This document shows, in pieces, positions 43,211 to 54,935 of a stretch of 64,000 nucleotides of DNA. Position 1 is the stretch's first letter; the number at the start of each line of letters is the position of its first letter. The notes beneath the pieces are model-generated. The model made no database searches. It was not told the DNA's origin and saw only the letters and a program-made list of their open reading frames with translations. A program made the position numbers and the translations under genes. The stretch is from Sordariomycetes sp. S80-01Y (taxonomy: Eukaryota; Ascomycota; Sordariomycetes). The stretch spans positions 682,001-746,000 of the forward strand of contig JAXQJY010000030.1 in assembly GCA_037042185.1 (NCBI GenBank). The letters run 5' to 3'.

Positions 43211-45647
43211 TTTGACGGTGTTTGTGATGTGTGAGAGATTGAGTAAGGGGTGCTTCGGACGTGTGTCTGCTGGATGTGAAGGGGAAGAAGAGGGAGGAGG
43301 AGGTGGCAGAAGGATGCGCCGCCGTCTATATAACCTTAGCTTTTGGGTGCCTCTTAGCGGATCCAGCGACCAAGGTACGCAAGGGTAAGGTACATTGGAG
43401 GCAGCCCAGTAGCGTCGGCAGAGCAGGTGACTTGCGATAGATTGTCATCGGGCGACAACCCGAGGTATCGTGCTAACAGGGCTTCGCGAGCATGGGCGGC
43501 AAGTCCCCGCATATTTGGTGGGCAGTCGCGGTCACAGTCTAGCTGCCGGAGCCGGTTCTCGTCGAGACTGGACTCGACTCGCGGATTTGAGCTAGGACGA
43601 CGTAGAATTTTCGCTGGCCCCAATGGGCTAATTGCCGCATTAAGCCCGATAGCATAACTAACTATTGCTTGCAGCCCCGGTGAAAGATTTGTTTTCACTT
43701 CCGTTCTGGACGCCGTCTTGCACGACTGGCGGTGTCGGCCGGGTTCGCCTTGTTAGCTGAGGATTTGACCCCTCGTGGCCTTGCAACGGCCGCTTACTGC
43801 GCGCGCTGGAGCTGCACCGTGGAGGATCCATGGCAATTGCCAACAGTACATGCAGCGGCGCTTGCACGCATCGTCTTTACATTACAGTTCCTTGTACAAA
43901 GCACCACGAGCCCTCAAACCCAAGGAGTTCTTGCCCTGCGATCCGGCAATGAGACTGTAAGCTCAATGCCGGCCAGCGTTTCATCGGCTGCCAACGAAAT
44001 GACGTCGAGCGAGCGCACTGAAAAGCTGATGTGTCTCCCCCGCAGTGCTAGAACGAAAGCAGTCAATGATGCGCAGGCCGACGAAAAGCGTCAACAGCAC
44101 TGCCTGGACCGTCGAATTGCATTTGCCAGCAGACGTGATGTATTACAACAAGTGTATCATGTGGCAATGGCAGGCTGTGCACAGTGACTCGCCTGCCCCT
44201 CTGCACCATCCATCATCATGACTGATCGTCTTGCCCCTCATGGTTCCCGTCCCGGATCAAAGAACAGGGCTGTCGTCATGGTCCGTGCTCTTTGCATAGA
44301 GCTGCGTCCTGCAGCAAGCTTCACTTGAAAAACTGCAGCTTGATCCACACGAGCTCACCAAGCTCGAACAGTCTGGAGCCAGGGTCTCGCGTTTGCGCGT
44401 ACTGGGCCTCTGCCTCTTCTGCAACCCTTGCCGCTTTGCGTCCGGGAACACCTCGCGAGGGGCTTAGCATCTCGCGGTGGCCCGCCGGTGTTAGTCAACT
44501 GCCTCGTCAGTCGGTCACCAGCTCGTGGAAAAAAAAGGAGGTCTAAAAAAAGCTCGCGAGTTGAAATCGGAGGCTCCTGCAGGACAGAGAAATTTGACCG
44601 TGCTCGCCACAACGGCATGAGTACATCATGACTCCACCAGCAAAAGTTTGCGGTGCAGTGCGTTGCGAAAATGCTGCAGCGCACTCGCGTGCAGTTCGTC
44701 GTTCTTCGGGATGATTTGGATCTGGAGACAATCTCATTCTCTGATAGGCATGGTGGAGAGAAGGAGAGTGTCAGACGGCCTAGATGAGTCCATTCTCATG
44801 TGCCCAGGAGAGCCGTCGCAGTAGATGCTTGGCAAGATGCGTTACCCCGTGAACTCGTTTCTCTTGAGTTGTATCATATGAGGTTGCAACGAGAATGTCC
44901 GCTTTGCCAGGACCGAAGGGCTGTGCAAAAAACCACACTGCTTCTCTTCCTACGATGCTTTGGTCTGTTTCAAGCCCTCTTTCTGGGCCTTCAGATGTGA
45001 GCGTCTGCTCAGCCACGCGAACACACAGAGTCTTGCAGCAGATTCCGGTCGATGGACGGTTTCGTCTTCTGCCGAGGCAGGCAGCGGGATGCGAGATGGT
45101 TCAGGCGCGGACATCGGGGGTCGCCATGCTTACGGACATCGGCGTTTCCAGGAGCATTCTCGTCGAGCCTCGTCCGAAAGTCTTGGATCGTAGTGACACA
45201 TGACAGCAGCTTCTTCTGAAGGCTCGCGGTGCCTCTGGATGTTCGCTCGGAAGGCCTCTGTCGTGCTCGTTGACCTAGGACTGATAGCATGCAACGCATT
45301 ATAGACTGTGAGCATCTGATGAGAGGAACAACGATTATAACATCCGATAACATGAGGTCGACTTAAGGTTGAAGCTGATTCAGCTGCTCTCTGACCATGT
45401 TTGAGCCTATCCTCCCCCACGTGACAACGTGATGGTTCTGAGGATGAGGGGCGAACAGCGACACTACTGGCGGTCGGCGTCAGTCGGACTTTGACCCGCT
45501 TTCTCCGACGTCACCTCAAGTATGGCCTTCACCTTCGCCGAAACATTCTGTATCTGGTACATGATATCAGTGATGAAGTTCCCCATATCCCACAGGAAAT
45601 GATGATCATATCTTCATCCCGAGTTTGTTGCTAGTCGCAGGGTCCTA
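43211..45647. other. long intergenic region, boundary of housekeeping and accessory halves
   Basis: This 2.4-kb region begins with the GNAT upstream sequence (polypurine tract 43268-43316; TTATATA on the minus strand at 43327-43333, about 117 bases before the ATG; AAGGTAC motifs near 43375). The rest, up to the Zn2Cys6 gene, has only short or featureless open frames such as 43732-44187. There is no sign of repeats or mobile elements. Confidence 0.5.
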
Positions 45648-47812
45648 ATGGACAACGTGCCTCCAGACACGCCGCCACACAAGGCGCGCAAGAAGCGGAT
45701 TCCCGTGAGTTCATAATCTCCCGGAGAAGCTCTTGTCTAATCAAATGTCTGATACAGAAGGCTTGCGGCTCTTGTCGTCAATCAAAGGTCCGATGTGACG
45801 GGTCGAGACCTTGCTCCAGGTAGATTTTAACCCAACAGTTCCCTGTCAAACCTGCAAGTCTCATGCTCTTTAGATGCTCCAATCTGAAGAAAACTTGCGT
45901 GTTCGAAGAGCCAGAGAAAGATGAGCAAGCCAGGTATGCTTTCATCTCGTTCGTGAAGGATGACGCTCGGCCTAGCTGACCTTGTTCGAGGCGGATCGAG
46001 TCTTTGGAGAGTGACATCGAGAGTCTCAGAGATCTTATGAGATCGAGGCCGACTATTGATGAAGAGCGATATCTAGCTCCGACAGAACTCGACAACTCCG
46101 TCAACGCTGGAACGGAGGAATCTGTGGTGAGAACAGGTGCTGGCAATCTGATCACGCAGTTAGCACCACCCTCAACTATGTCTGCGTCGACAATTCCTCG
46201 GGCAACACCGCCCAGCTTCGACCAATCGAGCTTCCAGAATCTATCACCCCTGGCGAGCATACCATCAACCTCCATGTCAAGGAAGCGCAAACGAACGCAC
46301 TTTGAGGTGGAAACACCCGCGACGTCCGACTTCATCACCAACGGGTTGATAACCTTGGAAGACGCCAAGCAATACTTTGATACATTCTTCCAGGGATGTC
46401 ATCAATACGTGCCTGTATTCGATTCAAATAGCGATTCTCTGGAAACTATTCGGAACAGGAGTGACGTTCTATTCAGCACGATATGCGCAGCGGGATGCCG
46501 CATTTTAAGGGGCAGCGACTCACAGCAATGGCACTTGTTGAATTTCCATGTTAAGCGCATACTCAACGCTGTCATTGCGACCCCAGCAGTTGCAACATTA
46601 GAGACGGTGCAAGCCCTTTTGGTCAGAGCATGCTATGTTTCGGAGCGGTCATTTCTAGTGACCTTAGCCACTCGGATGGCTATTGACATAGGGCTCCCAG
46701 CAGCCTACGACGACATGAGTGCCCAGTCAATTCGTCGCCCAAATCAACTTCAAGAACAGTCAGAAATTCACGAGCTTGAGTTGATGCGCAAGACGCGAAC
46801 CTGGTTACACCTCCTCAACATGGGCCATATACTTCATGTCGATGCCAGCGATCTCTTGATCTTTAAATTTAGTGGCGATGTACGCAGGTGTCGAGTTCTT
46901 CTAGAGAGTCCACACTCCTCTGATCTTGACCTACATCTCATATCCCAGGTTGAGCTCAACGTACATCGAGCAAACACGTACGCAGCTTTGCCCAGTTTCG
47001 GTGGATTGACAGACGAGGAGACACTTGACGTTGTCAAAGACGCACAAATCGACATTGATGTCTGGTACAAAGACTGGTTGCGCATATTCGAAAGATCACC
47101 TGCACAGAAGCGATGGCTCACTCTGAATCTGCGGATTCAGCAATGCTGGGCCGACACCATGACCATGTGTCGGGCGGTGAGAATCTCAGGGGTCGAAAAC
47201 GTCGAAGCCATGTCTCCCATACAGCGAGACATCTTACTAATGGCTAAGGAAGCTCTAGAGACGCACCTTGGAATCATCATCGAGGAACCCAGGGACTACC
47301 TTCACAACCTGCGCTTCGCTATGGACTTCGTATGGGCTAAATGCGCCTTCTGCTTTCTGTTACTGCTCAAGCTGTCGACACTACTGGCGCAAGACGGAGA
47401 GGATGCGAAGCGCACGTTGATCGCACAGGGGCAAACCCTCTTGATAGAGCTTCGCAACGCTGGAGGAAATGGAAACGGCGGCCGCAGCGGTGCCAATCGA
47501 GTCTACTTGCAGCTTTTGCAGACGGGTATCGAAAAATTCAGCCGCACCACCCTTGGCGAGAATGTCTTCCCGCCCGAGGGTCGTGTCACCGGTACGAACA
47601 CCCCGCGAAGGCGACAAGAGACAGGCGGCCCGAACGAAATGGACTCTTTCGTCCCGGAGCAGTTTGTCTTTGAATGGGACTTCCCAGGCCTCACGTTGTT
47701 CTCGTCGCCTACAACTGATCCGGGATGGTTTGACGACTTCCTCAGAAGCGCGTTGGTGGGCGGCGAAGACTTCTATAACTTTGGATGGAACTCGCTTGAT
47801 AATTCTATATAA
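45648..47812 (+). CDS. Zn2Cys6 transcription factor
   Basis: Four exons in phase: 45648-45704, 45758-45819, 45874-45933 and 45991-47812, giving 666 residues. The first three exons are under 70 bases each and are found only by joining the cluster. The DNA-binding domain begins at residue 20: KACGSCRQSKVRCDGSRPCS-RCSNLKKTC, i.e. C-x2-C-x6-C-x5-C-x2-C-x6-C, preceded by a basic ARKKRIP. A short coiled coil follows (RRIESLESDIESLRD), as in dimeric Gal4-type factors that bind CGG half-sites. The middle has the fungal transcription-factor region (AKQYFDTFFQGCHQYVPVFDS, FSTICAAGCRI). Its stop is 21 bases from the convergent GH31 stop, so the two probably form a unit, but the target genes are unknown. 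Confidence 0.9.
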
Positions 47813-47833
47813 TCACGATCTATCTAGCCCACA

Positions 47834-50377
47834 CTATTGCAGTTCAAACACTCTTCTTCCCTGAGCATCTCTGCCGAGCTCTGACGTCTTATGGGTCGTA
47901 CTGGTGACAACCCGGTCGTCGCCCGCCGGTAAGATGACAGACAGGCTCTTCCACGGAGGAGAATAGCCCGAAGATTCGTCCCGCTCAAACTCAACCTCGA
48001 CTTCGGCTTCCCTGCCAGTGTAGTTAAGCTTGTACTCGGAGATCTTTGTCTTCTCAACCGCGGCAACACCATCGTCTTCATACCATGAATTGGAGAATCG
48101 CTTTCCCTGGGACACCGCTGCCGGTGCCGGGAATATCTCAACAGCTCGGTAGTCATCCAAGGGGAGGCTGGCAGCGTTCTCCTTCTCTCCAGGCGAAAGA
48201 ACCTGCACATCGCGACCGACAGGGATGATCGTGCCAACCTTGGCGAGCAGTGGGATACCCGCACCGTGCCACTCTGCGTCGAGGGTCGCCCACTGACCGG
48301 CCTCAAAGTGCTGGTAAGGGGCGTTGATATTCAAGAATCCAGAGTCCTCTTCAGATGCCTTCGGAAGGTAGATCTTGGTCTTGCTGACCTCGGTCTCGTA
48401 CACGCCTCCCACGAGCAAGGAATCACCGAGCCAGTACTGCTCCTCGCCATCCATGATCTTGGGGGTCCAGATTTCAGGGTCCGTCTCGTAACCCCATCCC
48501 GTCCAGCGCTGAGGTGGTGTGGCAGTCTTGTGGCTCTCGAGCATGAGGGAGTACAAGTAGGGGATCATGGCGTATCTACGCTTAATGGCCTTGCGAACCA
48601 GGTGCGTGATGGAGGGATACATCCACGGCTCGATGACATCGCCGACTTTGTTGTCTGTGCCAGTCTTGAAGCAGTTGATGGCGAATCGAGGAGAGTGACA
48701 GCCGAGCTGCACCCAGCGCAGCAGCAACTCTGGGGACGGCTGCGGTCCTTCGAACCCTCCGATATCGTGTCCATAGCACTGCATGAGGCACATACCAGCG
48801 TTCAGCGACAATGCATTGGCACCCTTCATCCCTGACCAGCTTGTAATGTTGTCACCACTCCAAGTGCTACATGCGTAGCGCATCGTGCCGGCGGTTGCGC
48901 CTCTTGTCAGGACAAACGGACGACGGTCTGGATCGTGGTCCCTCATGGCGTCGTGAGATGCCTTCCCGTGCAGCTCAGTGTTGACGAAGCGACCCCAGAA
49001 GCCCACTTGATTCCTCTCCTTGGCGCCCTGGGGGACCTCAAGCTCCGGCTGGTCAAGTTTGCACTCCCAGTCGTCGTGGGTGACCGTGTACTCATTGTTG
49101 TCGTTCCACATGCAGTCGATACCGACCTTGCAGAGCTCACGCACGCCGTCATACCACCATTGGAAACCGGCAGCCGAGGTGAAGTCGATATGACCGCCCT
49201 CGCCGCTCTCGCCTCCGCCGGCGCTCCAGAGACGAGTGACCGCTGATTCCTTGGTGTGAGGGTCCGTGAACAGGGCACCGGCGTCCTTGAGCTTCTGGTA
49301 CTCTGGGTGGTTCGCGAGGATATAAGGCTTGATGTTGGCAATTATGCGGATGCCCAGTTTGTGGTATTCGTCCAAGAAGCCCTTGGGATCCGGAAAGCGG
49401 TGGTGGTTCCAAGTGAATACATTCCGCGTCTTTGGGGGGTACTGGGACACGGTGTATCCGGACGACAACTGGTGCGCTGAACAGGGAATGTCGTGCTCTT
49501 TCAGCTTCCGCGCAACTTCTAGCAGAGCTTCCGACGCTGGAGGGTCATCCAACATGGAGTACTTCATTCCGCCTGAGAGGTAGCCGAAGGCCCAGCGGGG
49601 AACGAGCAAAGGGAACCCAGCCAGCTCGGCGTATGTCCGAACAATGTCCTTGAGCGTCTTTCCGACAATGACGTACTCTTCGAGGCCACCGTAATCCTGA
49701 CGATAGACCTTATAGAAACCCCACATACCATCCATCTCCGAGCCCACGGAGTAGCTGCCACGAGAGTGGGTGGTTGAGAACATGGCAACGCACCCTTGCG
49801 GGGTTGCATTTATGAGGAGAGGAATGTTCTTGTACAGCGGATCTGTCTTGTAGACATCGTATCCGAAGCTGTCAGTGCATGAGAGCTCGAAACGGCGGCC
49901 AGAGAGATTCATCGGAGCCGCCTTTTCTCCCAGGCCCACGTGAAGGGTTCCACGGTGGTAGCGGGTGTAGTGCGCGATGCCTTCGCCATCAACGGTGTAA
50001 GAGCGATGAGGAATATCCGTGTGCAACGGCGTCTCAGCCCCCTTAAGACCGATAGAGACGACCGGCGTGGATGAAGAACCCCAGTCAACGCTGGCTTCGA
50101 ACCCTCCAACTGATATCTGTTTGGTGGCCTCACTTGACGAGACCGAAATGTCGGACCCAGAAAGCTCATGCTTCGGCACCGGAACGCTGGGGTGAGGCGG
50201 CAGAGGGTACTTGTCCGTGGTGAAGGTTGTGCGGAAGACATTGCTCCTCACAGCTTCAAAGGTGAAGTTGAAGGGGAGCTCCTTGTCTGAGCTTGTGAGA
50301 TTTACGCTCGGAGACGAGGCATCAGCGCCTGCGGCAGCTGACCACTGTGTGGGGACGCGTTCTCTTTGCGGCGCCAT
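47834..50377 (-). CDS. GH31 alpha-glucosidase, probably intracellular
   Basis: A single exon of 847 residues. GH31 enzymes cleave alpha-glucosidic bonds with retention. The catalytic nucleophile is D426 in MWNDNNEY and the acid/base is D509 in WSGDNITSWSG. Also typical are GFPLLVPRWAFGYLSGGM, HQLSSGYTVSQ, RIIANIKPYIL, GHIDFTSAAG and GHDIGGFEGPQPSPELLLRW. No signal peptide is present at MAPQRERVPTQW, so it should act inside the cell on imported glucosides. An in-frame Met at 50539 would add 54 residues without helping homology. It diverges from an MFS carrier and converges on the Zn2Cys6 gene. Substrate preference, including transglucosylation, cannot be read. Confidence 0.92.
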   Translation of the reverse strand: MAPQRERVPTQWSAAAGADASSPSVNLTSSDKELPFNFTFEAVRSNVFRTTFTTDKYPLPPHPSVPVPKHELSGSDISVSSSEATKQISVGGFEASVDWGSSSTPVVSIGLKGAETPLHTDIPHRSYTVDGEGIAHYTRYHRGTLHVGLGEKAAPMNLSGRRFELSCTDSFGYDVYKTDPLYKNIPLLINATPQGCVAMFSTTHSRGSYSVGSEMDGMWGFYKVYRQDYGGLEEYVIVGKTLKDIVRTYAELAGFPLLVPRWAFGYLSGGMKYSMLDDPPASEALLEVARKLKEHDIPCSAHQLSSGYTVSQYPPKTRNVFTWNHHRFPDPKGFLDEYHKLGIRIIANIKPYILANHPEYQKLKDAGALFTDPHTKESAVTRLWSAGGGESGEGGHIDFTSAAGFQWWYDGVRELCKVGIDCMWNDNNEYTVTHDDWECKLDQPELEVPQGAKERNQVGFWGRFVNTELHGKASHDAMRDHDPDRRPFVLTRGATAGTMRYACSTWSGDNITSWSGMKGANALSLNAGMCLMQCYGHDIGGFEGPQPSPELLLRWVQLGCHSPRFAINCFKTGTDNKVGDVIEPWMYPSITHLVRKAIKRRYAMIPYLYSLMLESHKTATPPQRWTGWGYETDPEIWTPKIMDGEEQYWLGDSLLVGGVYETEVSKTKIYLPKASEEDSGFLNINAPYQHFEAGQWATLDAEWHGAGIPLLAKVGTIIPVGRDVQVLSPGEKENAASLPLDDYRAVEIFPAPAAVSQGKRFSNSWYEDDGVAAVEKTKISEYKLNYTGREAEVEVEFERDESSGYSPPWKSLSVILPAGDDRVVTSTTHKTSELGRDAQGRRVFELQ

Positions 50378-51071
50378 TTTGAGTGATTGGTGTTTCGGGA
50401 AGAAAGGTGTAGACGCCGAGTTCGACGAAGGGGACTCTTGTGTCTTTTGAAGGGCCGTGTTGATGTTATCCACAGTCGGCTGCGTTCCGATGAGACGAGG
50501 TCCAGAGTTGAGATCACGAGGCAGATAACATCTCCTCACCCACTTTCGGTGCAGTTAATGCGCGCGAATAGATGTGAAGCATACTTATTCGAGGCTTGGT
50601 CGTCGGTACCTCGTCGGTGGTCTACCCGGGCACGACTCGAGGCGTGCAAGTCTATTGGCTGATTCGGGAGGGGGAACGACAGGGATCGGTCGAGACACCA
50701 CGATCTCCGTCCTCAGCCCACGGAGAAAGCGATGAAATGTCCGATCCTCCCACACCATCTCGGCATTGTTCGACGTCGGTCAGGATCATCGGCACTTAGT
50801 TGCCGTCGGACAGTCGCCGGACGCCCACATCTGCTTCGCTCTCTCGCTCTCCAGTCGTGCTCCATGACTCGCCGCGAGCCCCCATGGGGATCCCCGTGTT
50901 TGCTACGAGCTGGGATCGGCTCAATGTCCGCTCGTCAGCCCCAGGAAGATGAGGCCTCGGGATGCTATTTATCATCTGCTACATCCCGTATCTCGCCACA
51001 CGTAGCATTCCTCATCATTGTGATGCCCCTTTTCGCACCTGTACAGCGCGACCTCTCCAACTCTATTCAGC
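50378..51071. promoter_or_regulatory. divergent promoter, GH31 / MFS carrier
   Basis: A 694-base shared region. It contains a perfect inverted repeat CGGCA-CTTAGT-TGCCG at 50790-50805, a CGG-N10-CCG arrangement of the kind Zn2Cys6 dimers bind. Confidence 0.5.
50790..50805. promoter_or_regulatory. candidate Zn2Cys6 site, CGGCA-N6-TGCCG palindrome
   Basis: Arms are exact reverse complements. It lies about 270 bases before the MFS start and about 410 before the GH31 start. Binding is inferred only. Confidence 0.35.
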
Positions 51072-52821
51072 ATGGCGCACAAAGACAACACAGACTCCAT
51101 CCACATGGAGGGTCAACAGCCAGCTGCCACGACCGCCACATCGGCCAACGTCGAGAGTGCCCCTGATCCCACCGCTGCCATCAAGACCAAGTCCGGCCGC
51201 GACAAGGCCGCCCAGTTCCTCAAAGCCATCGACACCCAGCACGTCACCATCACCCCGGCCGACAACACCCGCGTCCTCCGCAAGATCGACCTCCGCATCC
51301 TGCCCCTGATTCTCTTCACCTACTGCCTCCAATCCCTGGACAAGACAACCCTCAGCTATGCCTCCGTCTTTGGGCTCATCGAGGACACGAACCTCAAGGG
51401 CAACCAGTTCTCCTGGCTCGGCTCCGTTGTGTACGTAGCCCAGCTGGTCTTCCAGCCGTTGATTGCGTACCTGCTCGTCAGGTTCCCCATCGGCAAGTTC
51501 ATTGCGACGATGGTCTTCTTCTGGGGCGCCATGCTGTGCTGCATGACTGCCTGCGAGAACTTTGCGGGGCTGATGGCCACGAGGCTGTTGCTGGGATCCT
51601 TCGAGGCCAGTGTTGCGCCGACCTTTGTGGCGATCGTCCAGATGTGGTACAGGAGAAGGGAGCAGACGACAAGAAACGCTGCTTGGTATGCCATGCTGGG
51701 TGTGGTCAACATGCTGGGCAGCCTGTTGACTTATGGCCTGGGCCACATTGATTCAACGTTGAGGCCGTATCAGGTAAGCTCGTCCTTGAAATCCGTGACA
51801 GGCACCATGTGCTCACACTTTAGATCATCTTCCTTTTTTGCGGCGCAATCACGGTTGCCTTCTCCGTCCTCATGTTGTAAGTGCTCGCCCTTTCCCTTAC
51901 CGATAGGCAGCCTTGATTGACCAATTCAGTATCTTCATGCCCGACTCCCCTGTCGAAGCGAAGTTCCTCAACGATAACGACAAGCTCATCGCCATCGAAA
52001 GGCTGCGCATGAACCAGATGGGCATGGGCTCCGGAGTCTGGAAGTGGGATCACGTCCGAGAAGCCATGCTCGACCTGAAGACTTGGCTTTGGTTCTCCCT
52101 CATGTTCGTCATCAGCATCCCCTCAGGCGGTATCTCCACATTCGGTCCCTTGATCATCGAGTCCTTTGGCTTTGACTCCTTCACCACCATTCTATTCAAC
52201 ATTCCGTTTGGAGCGGTTCAGATGATTGCCACGCTTGGCGGCGCCTTTCTCGCTGATAAGCTGCGCAAAAAGTCTCCCGTTCTGCTGCTTCTCTGCCTCC
52301 CGCCTGTCGCCGGCTGCGCAATTTTGCTTGCAATTGGACGCGAGCCTAGCGACCGTGCCGTCCTCCTTACCGGATACTACATCATCTCCTTCTACCCCGG
52401 TATTTCCCCCTTGATCTACTCGTGGTCAGGCCAGAACACAGCCGGAGATACGAAGCGTAAAGTCACAACTGCGATACTCTTCGTCGGTCAGTCAGCCGGC
52501 AACATCGTCGGGCCGTTCCTCTTCCGACCAAACGAGAAGCCCTACTACTCCCGCGGCCTCACGGCGAACTTGGCCCTCTTCGTCGCGCTGGCAGTCCTCG
52601 TTGCTCTCGGCATGGTCTGGATCCGCATTCTCAACAAGAGACAAGCCGCGAAGCGTGTGGCCATGGGCAAGTCGGAGCACATCACTGACATGAGTATGGC
52701 GGACAAGAAGGCTATTGGAGCGCAGGATGAGGGTGTCATGCAAGCGGAGGAGCCAGTTGGTGACAAGGCATTTGAGGATGTGACGGATCTGAAGAACGAG
52801 GACTTCATCTACGTGTACTAA
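51072..52821 (+). CDS. MFS carrier, Dal5/anion:cation symporter family
   Basis: Three exons: 51072-51773, 51824-51876 (53 bases) and 51930-52821. They join in phase across 50- and 53-base introns (both GTAAG donors) to read RPYQ-IIFLFCGAIT and LMF-IFMPDSP, giving 548 residues. Some 12 hydrophobic segments are visible, starting at LRILPLILFTYCLQSLDKTTL, with a central cytosolic loop (DSPVEAKFLNDNDKLIAIERLR) and long charged tails. The RKIDLRILPL...LDKTTLSYASVFGL signature is that of the fungal Dal5/Tna1 group, related to bacterial hexuronate and other organic-anion carriers. Substrates in this family are carboxylates, vitamins and small peptides, so uronate import is possible but not shown. 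It diverges from GH31. Confidence 0.92.
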
Positions 52822-54935
52822 GACCCCACGCCGAATATATCTTGCATCTGTGCCACCAGTCGCTGAGCCCGCGCCCGCCTCCTCGGGTGCAGCATCACTT
52901 TATGAGACCATCTTCGGTGTTCGCATCTTGTTGCGGAGTGCTCGGGTGGCACTCCGCCACGGCTCGCCCGTCGCACGGCAGATGCGGACGCTGGATCTGA
53001 AGCGCAAGGCCGATACTGCGTCTTCCTCGTCCCGACCACCCGTACCACACAATCACCGCGCGCCTCCTGTGCTCCTTTTGTACACATCACCAACACTTAC
53101 ACTTGATTGGCCCTGCGAGCGCCGAAGCGCCGGTTCGGCCCCACGCCGCGATGCTGACCAGGGGGGGCGGCCTCGTTCAAGGTTGCCCAGTTTGCCTCTC
53201 CCTCTTCGCCGCCCTGGGGGTTCTGGGACCAAGCAATTTGGCCCATTCTCTCCATACTGTTGCGGAGTGTCTCAGGTTCCGCTTGAAGGAGATCAGAACA
53301 AGAAAGCAGAACCGCGGCGCCGGATAGTACTACGTTAGGAACCAACATTGCGGCACAGCCGCGTTACCCAAGATCGGCGCGCTCCCGTTGCATTTGAACG
53401 AGGGGCACAGGCGAGGCGAGCGAACCAACGAGGTTTCGTTGGTGATATGTGACGATGTGTGCGGCGTGTGGAATGCGGGCACAAAGGCTGACGGTTTCTA
53501 TATTTGTTGGACTGCCTCCCAACATCCCATGCTTTTCTCCTCCTTTTTCTACATTCTACCAAGACAAGCTCGCTGGTCGGCACTACAAATAGCGATTGAA
53601 GTCCCTTCTACCAGGGTACCACGAAACCCGCCAATTCCACACTAGTACGGGGCCGACTGAGCTTGGCAGCCCCCAATATGCATCACAGCCACATGAATGC
53701 CGGCGCAGCTCTTGTGCTCGCCTACGCCAAGTACGAAAAGCGACTTACGCGGTTCGGGAACATTTTTGGATGGGCATTTCTTCTGCTTCTGGTCGGCTGG
53801 ATGGCACAAAACATCGGCATGCCATCCATCAACATCTGGGGCGCACCAGTCCGAGAGATGGTCACCATAGGGTATAACGACAGAAGCTGGACGAGGGGCC
53901 AGTCAATATCAGTGGGCCTGGCACAGAGGACACAGGCGTAGCGACTCGTGGCAACAGAAAAGATATTTCACGACGGGATTTCGATTGATGATTACTGGGA
54001 TTCGGGGCATTAAGCGAATGATATGGGAGGAGTTATTGAAGTTTTTGCTTGACAGGAATTAACTACGTTTGAATGGTCACGGCTGCCTCATATGTCTCGG
54101 ATGATGAATGGTAGTCGCTGAGGTAGCATGTCTAACGGCTGTCGGGGTTGAGACACGGCACACGATGAGGGGAGTGTTAGAAGGGAGCCTGAATCGATCT
54201 AGGAGTCGTAAAGCGTCGGTTGCATTAATCTGACAGTTCAGTCATGCTCGAGTGTGTTCTTCAAGTCTAACGTTGCGCACACTCAAAGCTTAGGATTGCA
54301 ATACAAACTCAACGTAGCCAGCTCACAAGTCATCGTGTGATCATTTTCCGCGGATGCCGTCGTTAGCCCTTCCATACTCAGTTTCTCTCCTGATCTTTAT
54401 TTAAGCTATCTCGCGCCTCTAAATTCAGTTCTTAGATCTCGACTCAAATACACGGTTGTCGTGGCGTCCATCGCCCGCTATGTGAACCGCCGGGTAGCCA
54501 TATAATTTGTGGTTGGAGCAGACTCACATGATCTGCACCCGAACGGGCGGATGACTATAATGCTTATTTGGGTCACAGACTTAGATACAGCAGCAATTTT
54601 GTATGAAGTAACCAACTCAAATTTGGAGACAAGCTCGCGGCACCGTTCTGATTGACGAGACTGGCACGCTTGTGGTATAAGAAGGCTGCTGTGGTGTAAA
54701 TTTCTTCGAGGAGCATCGTCGCGATGAGGAAGACGTCCAGGAAGAACATGAGGGAAAATGAGAAAGATAAGATTAGGAAACTTTGGACCAGCGACCGAGC
54801 CACTTGTCTGAAGTCCGCCGCTGTTGTGGACTGCCCCGAGCTTTGAGCACCAGTATCTGAGATAGGGATGACAATATCATCCGAGGTTTCTCTAACAGCT
54901 TAACTCTTGAGGAGATAAAAGTTGCTACTGCATAT
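52822..54935. other. intergenic, MFS carrier to PL20 gene
   Basis: A 2.1-kb stretch without a firm gene. It holds one weak small frame (53678-53941, listed) and an open minus-strand stretch (54573-54904) that lacks an early Met. No repeats, tRNA or element ends are seen. Confidence 0.45.
53678..53941 (+). CDS. possible small membrane protein, unrecognised
   Basis: An 87-residue frame starting MHHSHMNAG, or five codons earlier at 53663. It has one strong hydrophobic segment (FGWAFLLLLVGWMAQNIGM) flanked by basic residues on the N-terminal side and a polar tail. No family is recognised and no introns are obvious. It lies alone between the carrier and the PL20 gene. It may be chance. Confidence 0.25.
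   Translation: MHHSHMNAGAALVLAYAKYEKRLTRFGNIFGWAFLLLLVGWMAQNIGMPSINIWGAPVREMVTIGYNDRSWTRGQSISVGLAQRTQA

Noticed and set aside
43732-44187. 151-codon plus-strand open frame in the large spacer
   Set aside because: Low-information composition and no homology that I can recognise.
43211-45647. Search for a transposon or RIP-altered relic at the housekeeping/accessory boundary
   Set aside because: No terminal repeats, transposase-like frame or AT-rich CpA-depleted tract is visible.
50378-50539. 54-residue N-terminal extension of GH31
   Set aside because: Adds no signal peptide or conserved residues; MAPQRERV is the better start.
54573-54904. Open minus-strand stretch with hydrophobic segments below the PL20 gene
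   Set aside because: No early Met and no clear acceptor to join it to another exon; could be the PL20 3' UTR.
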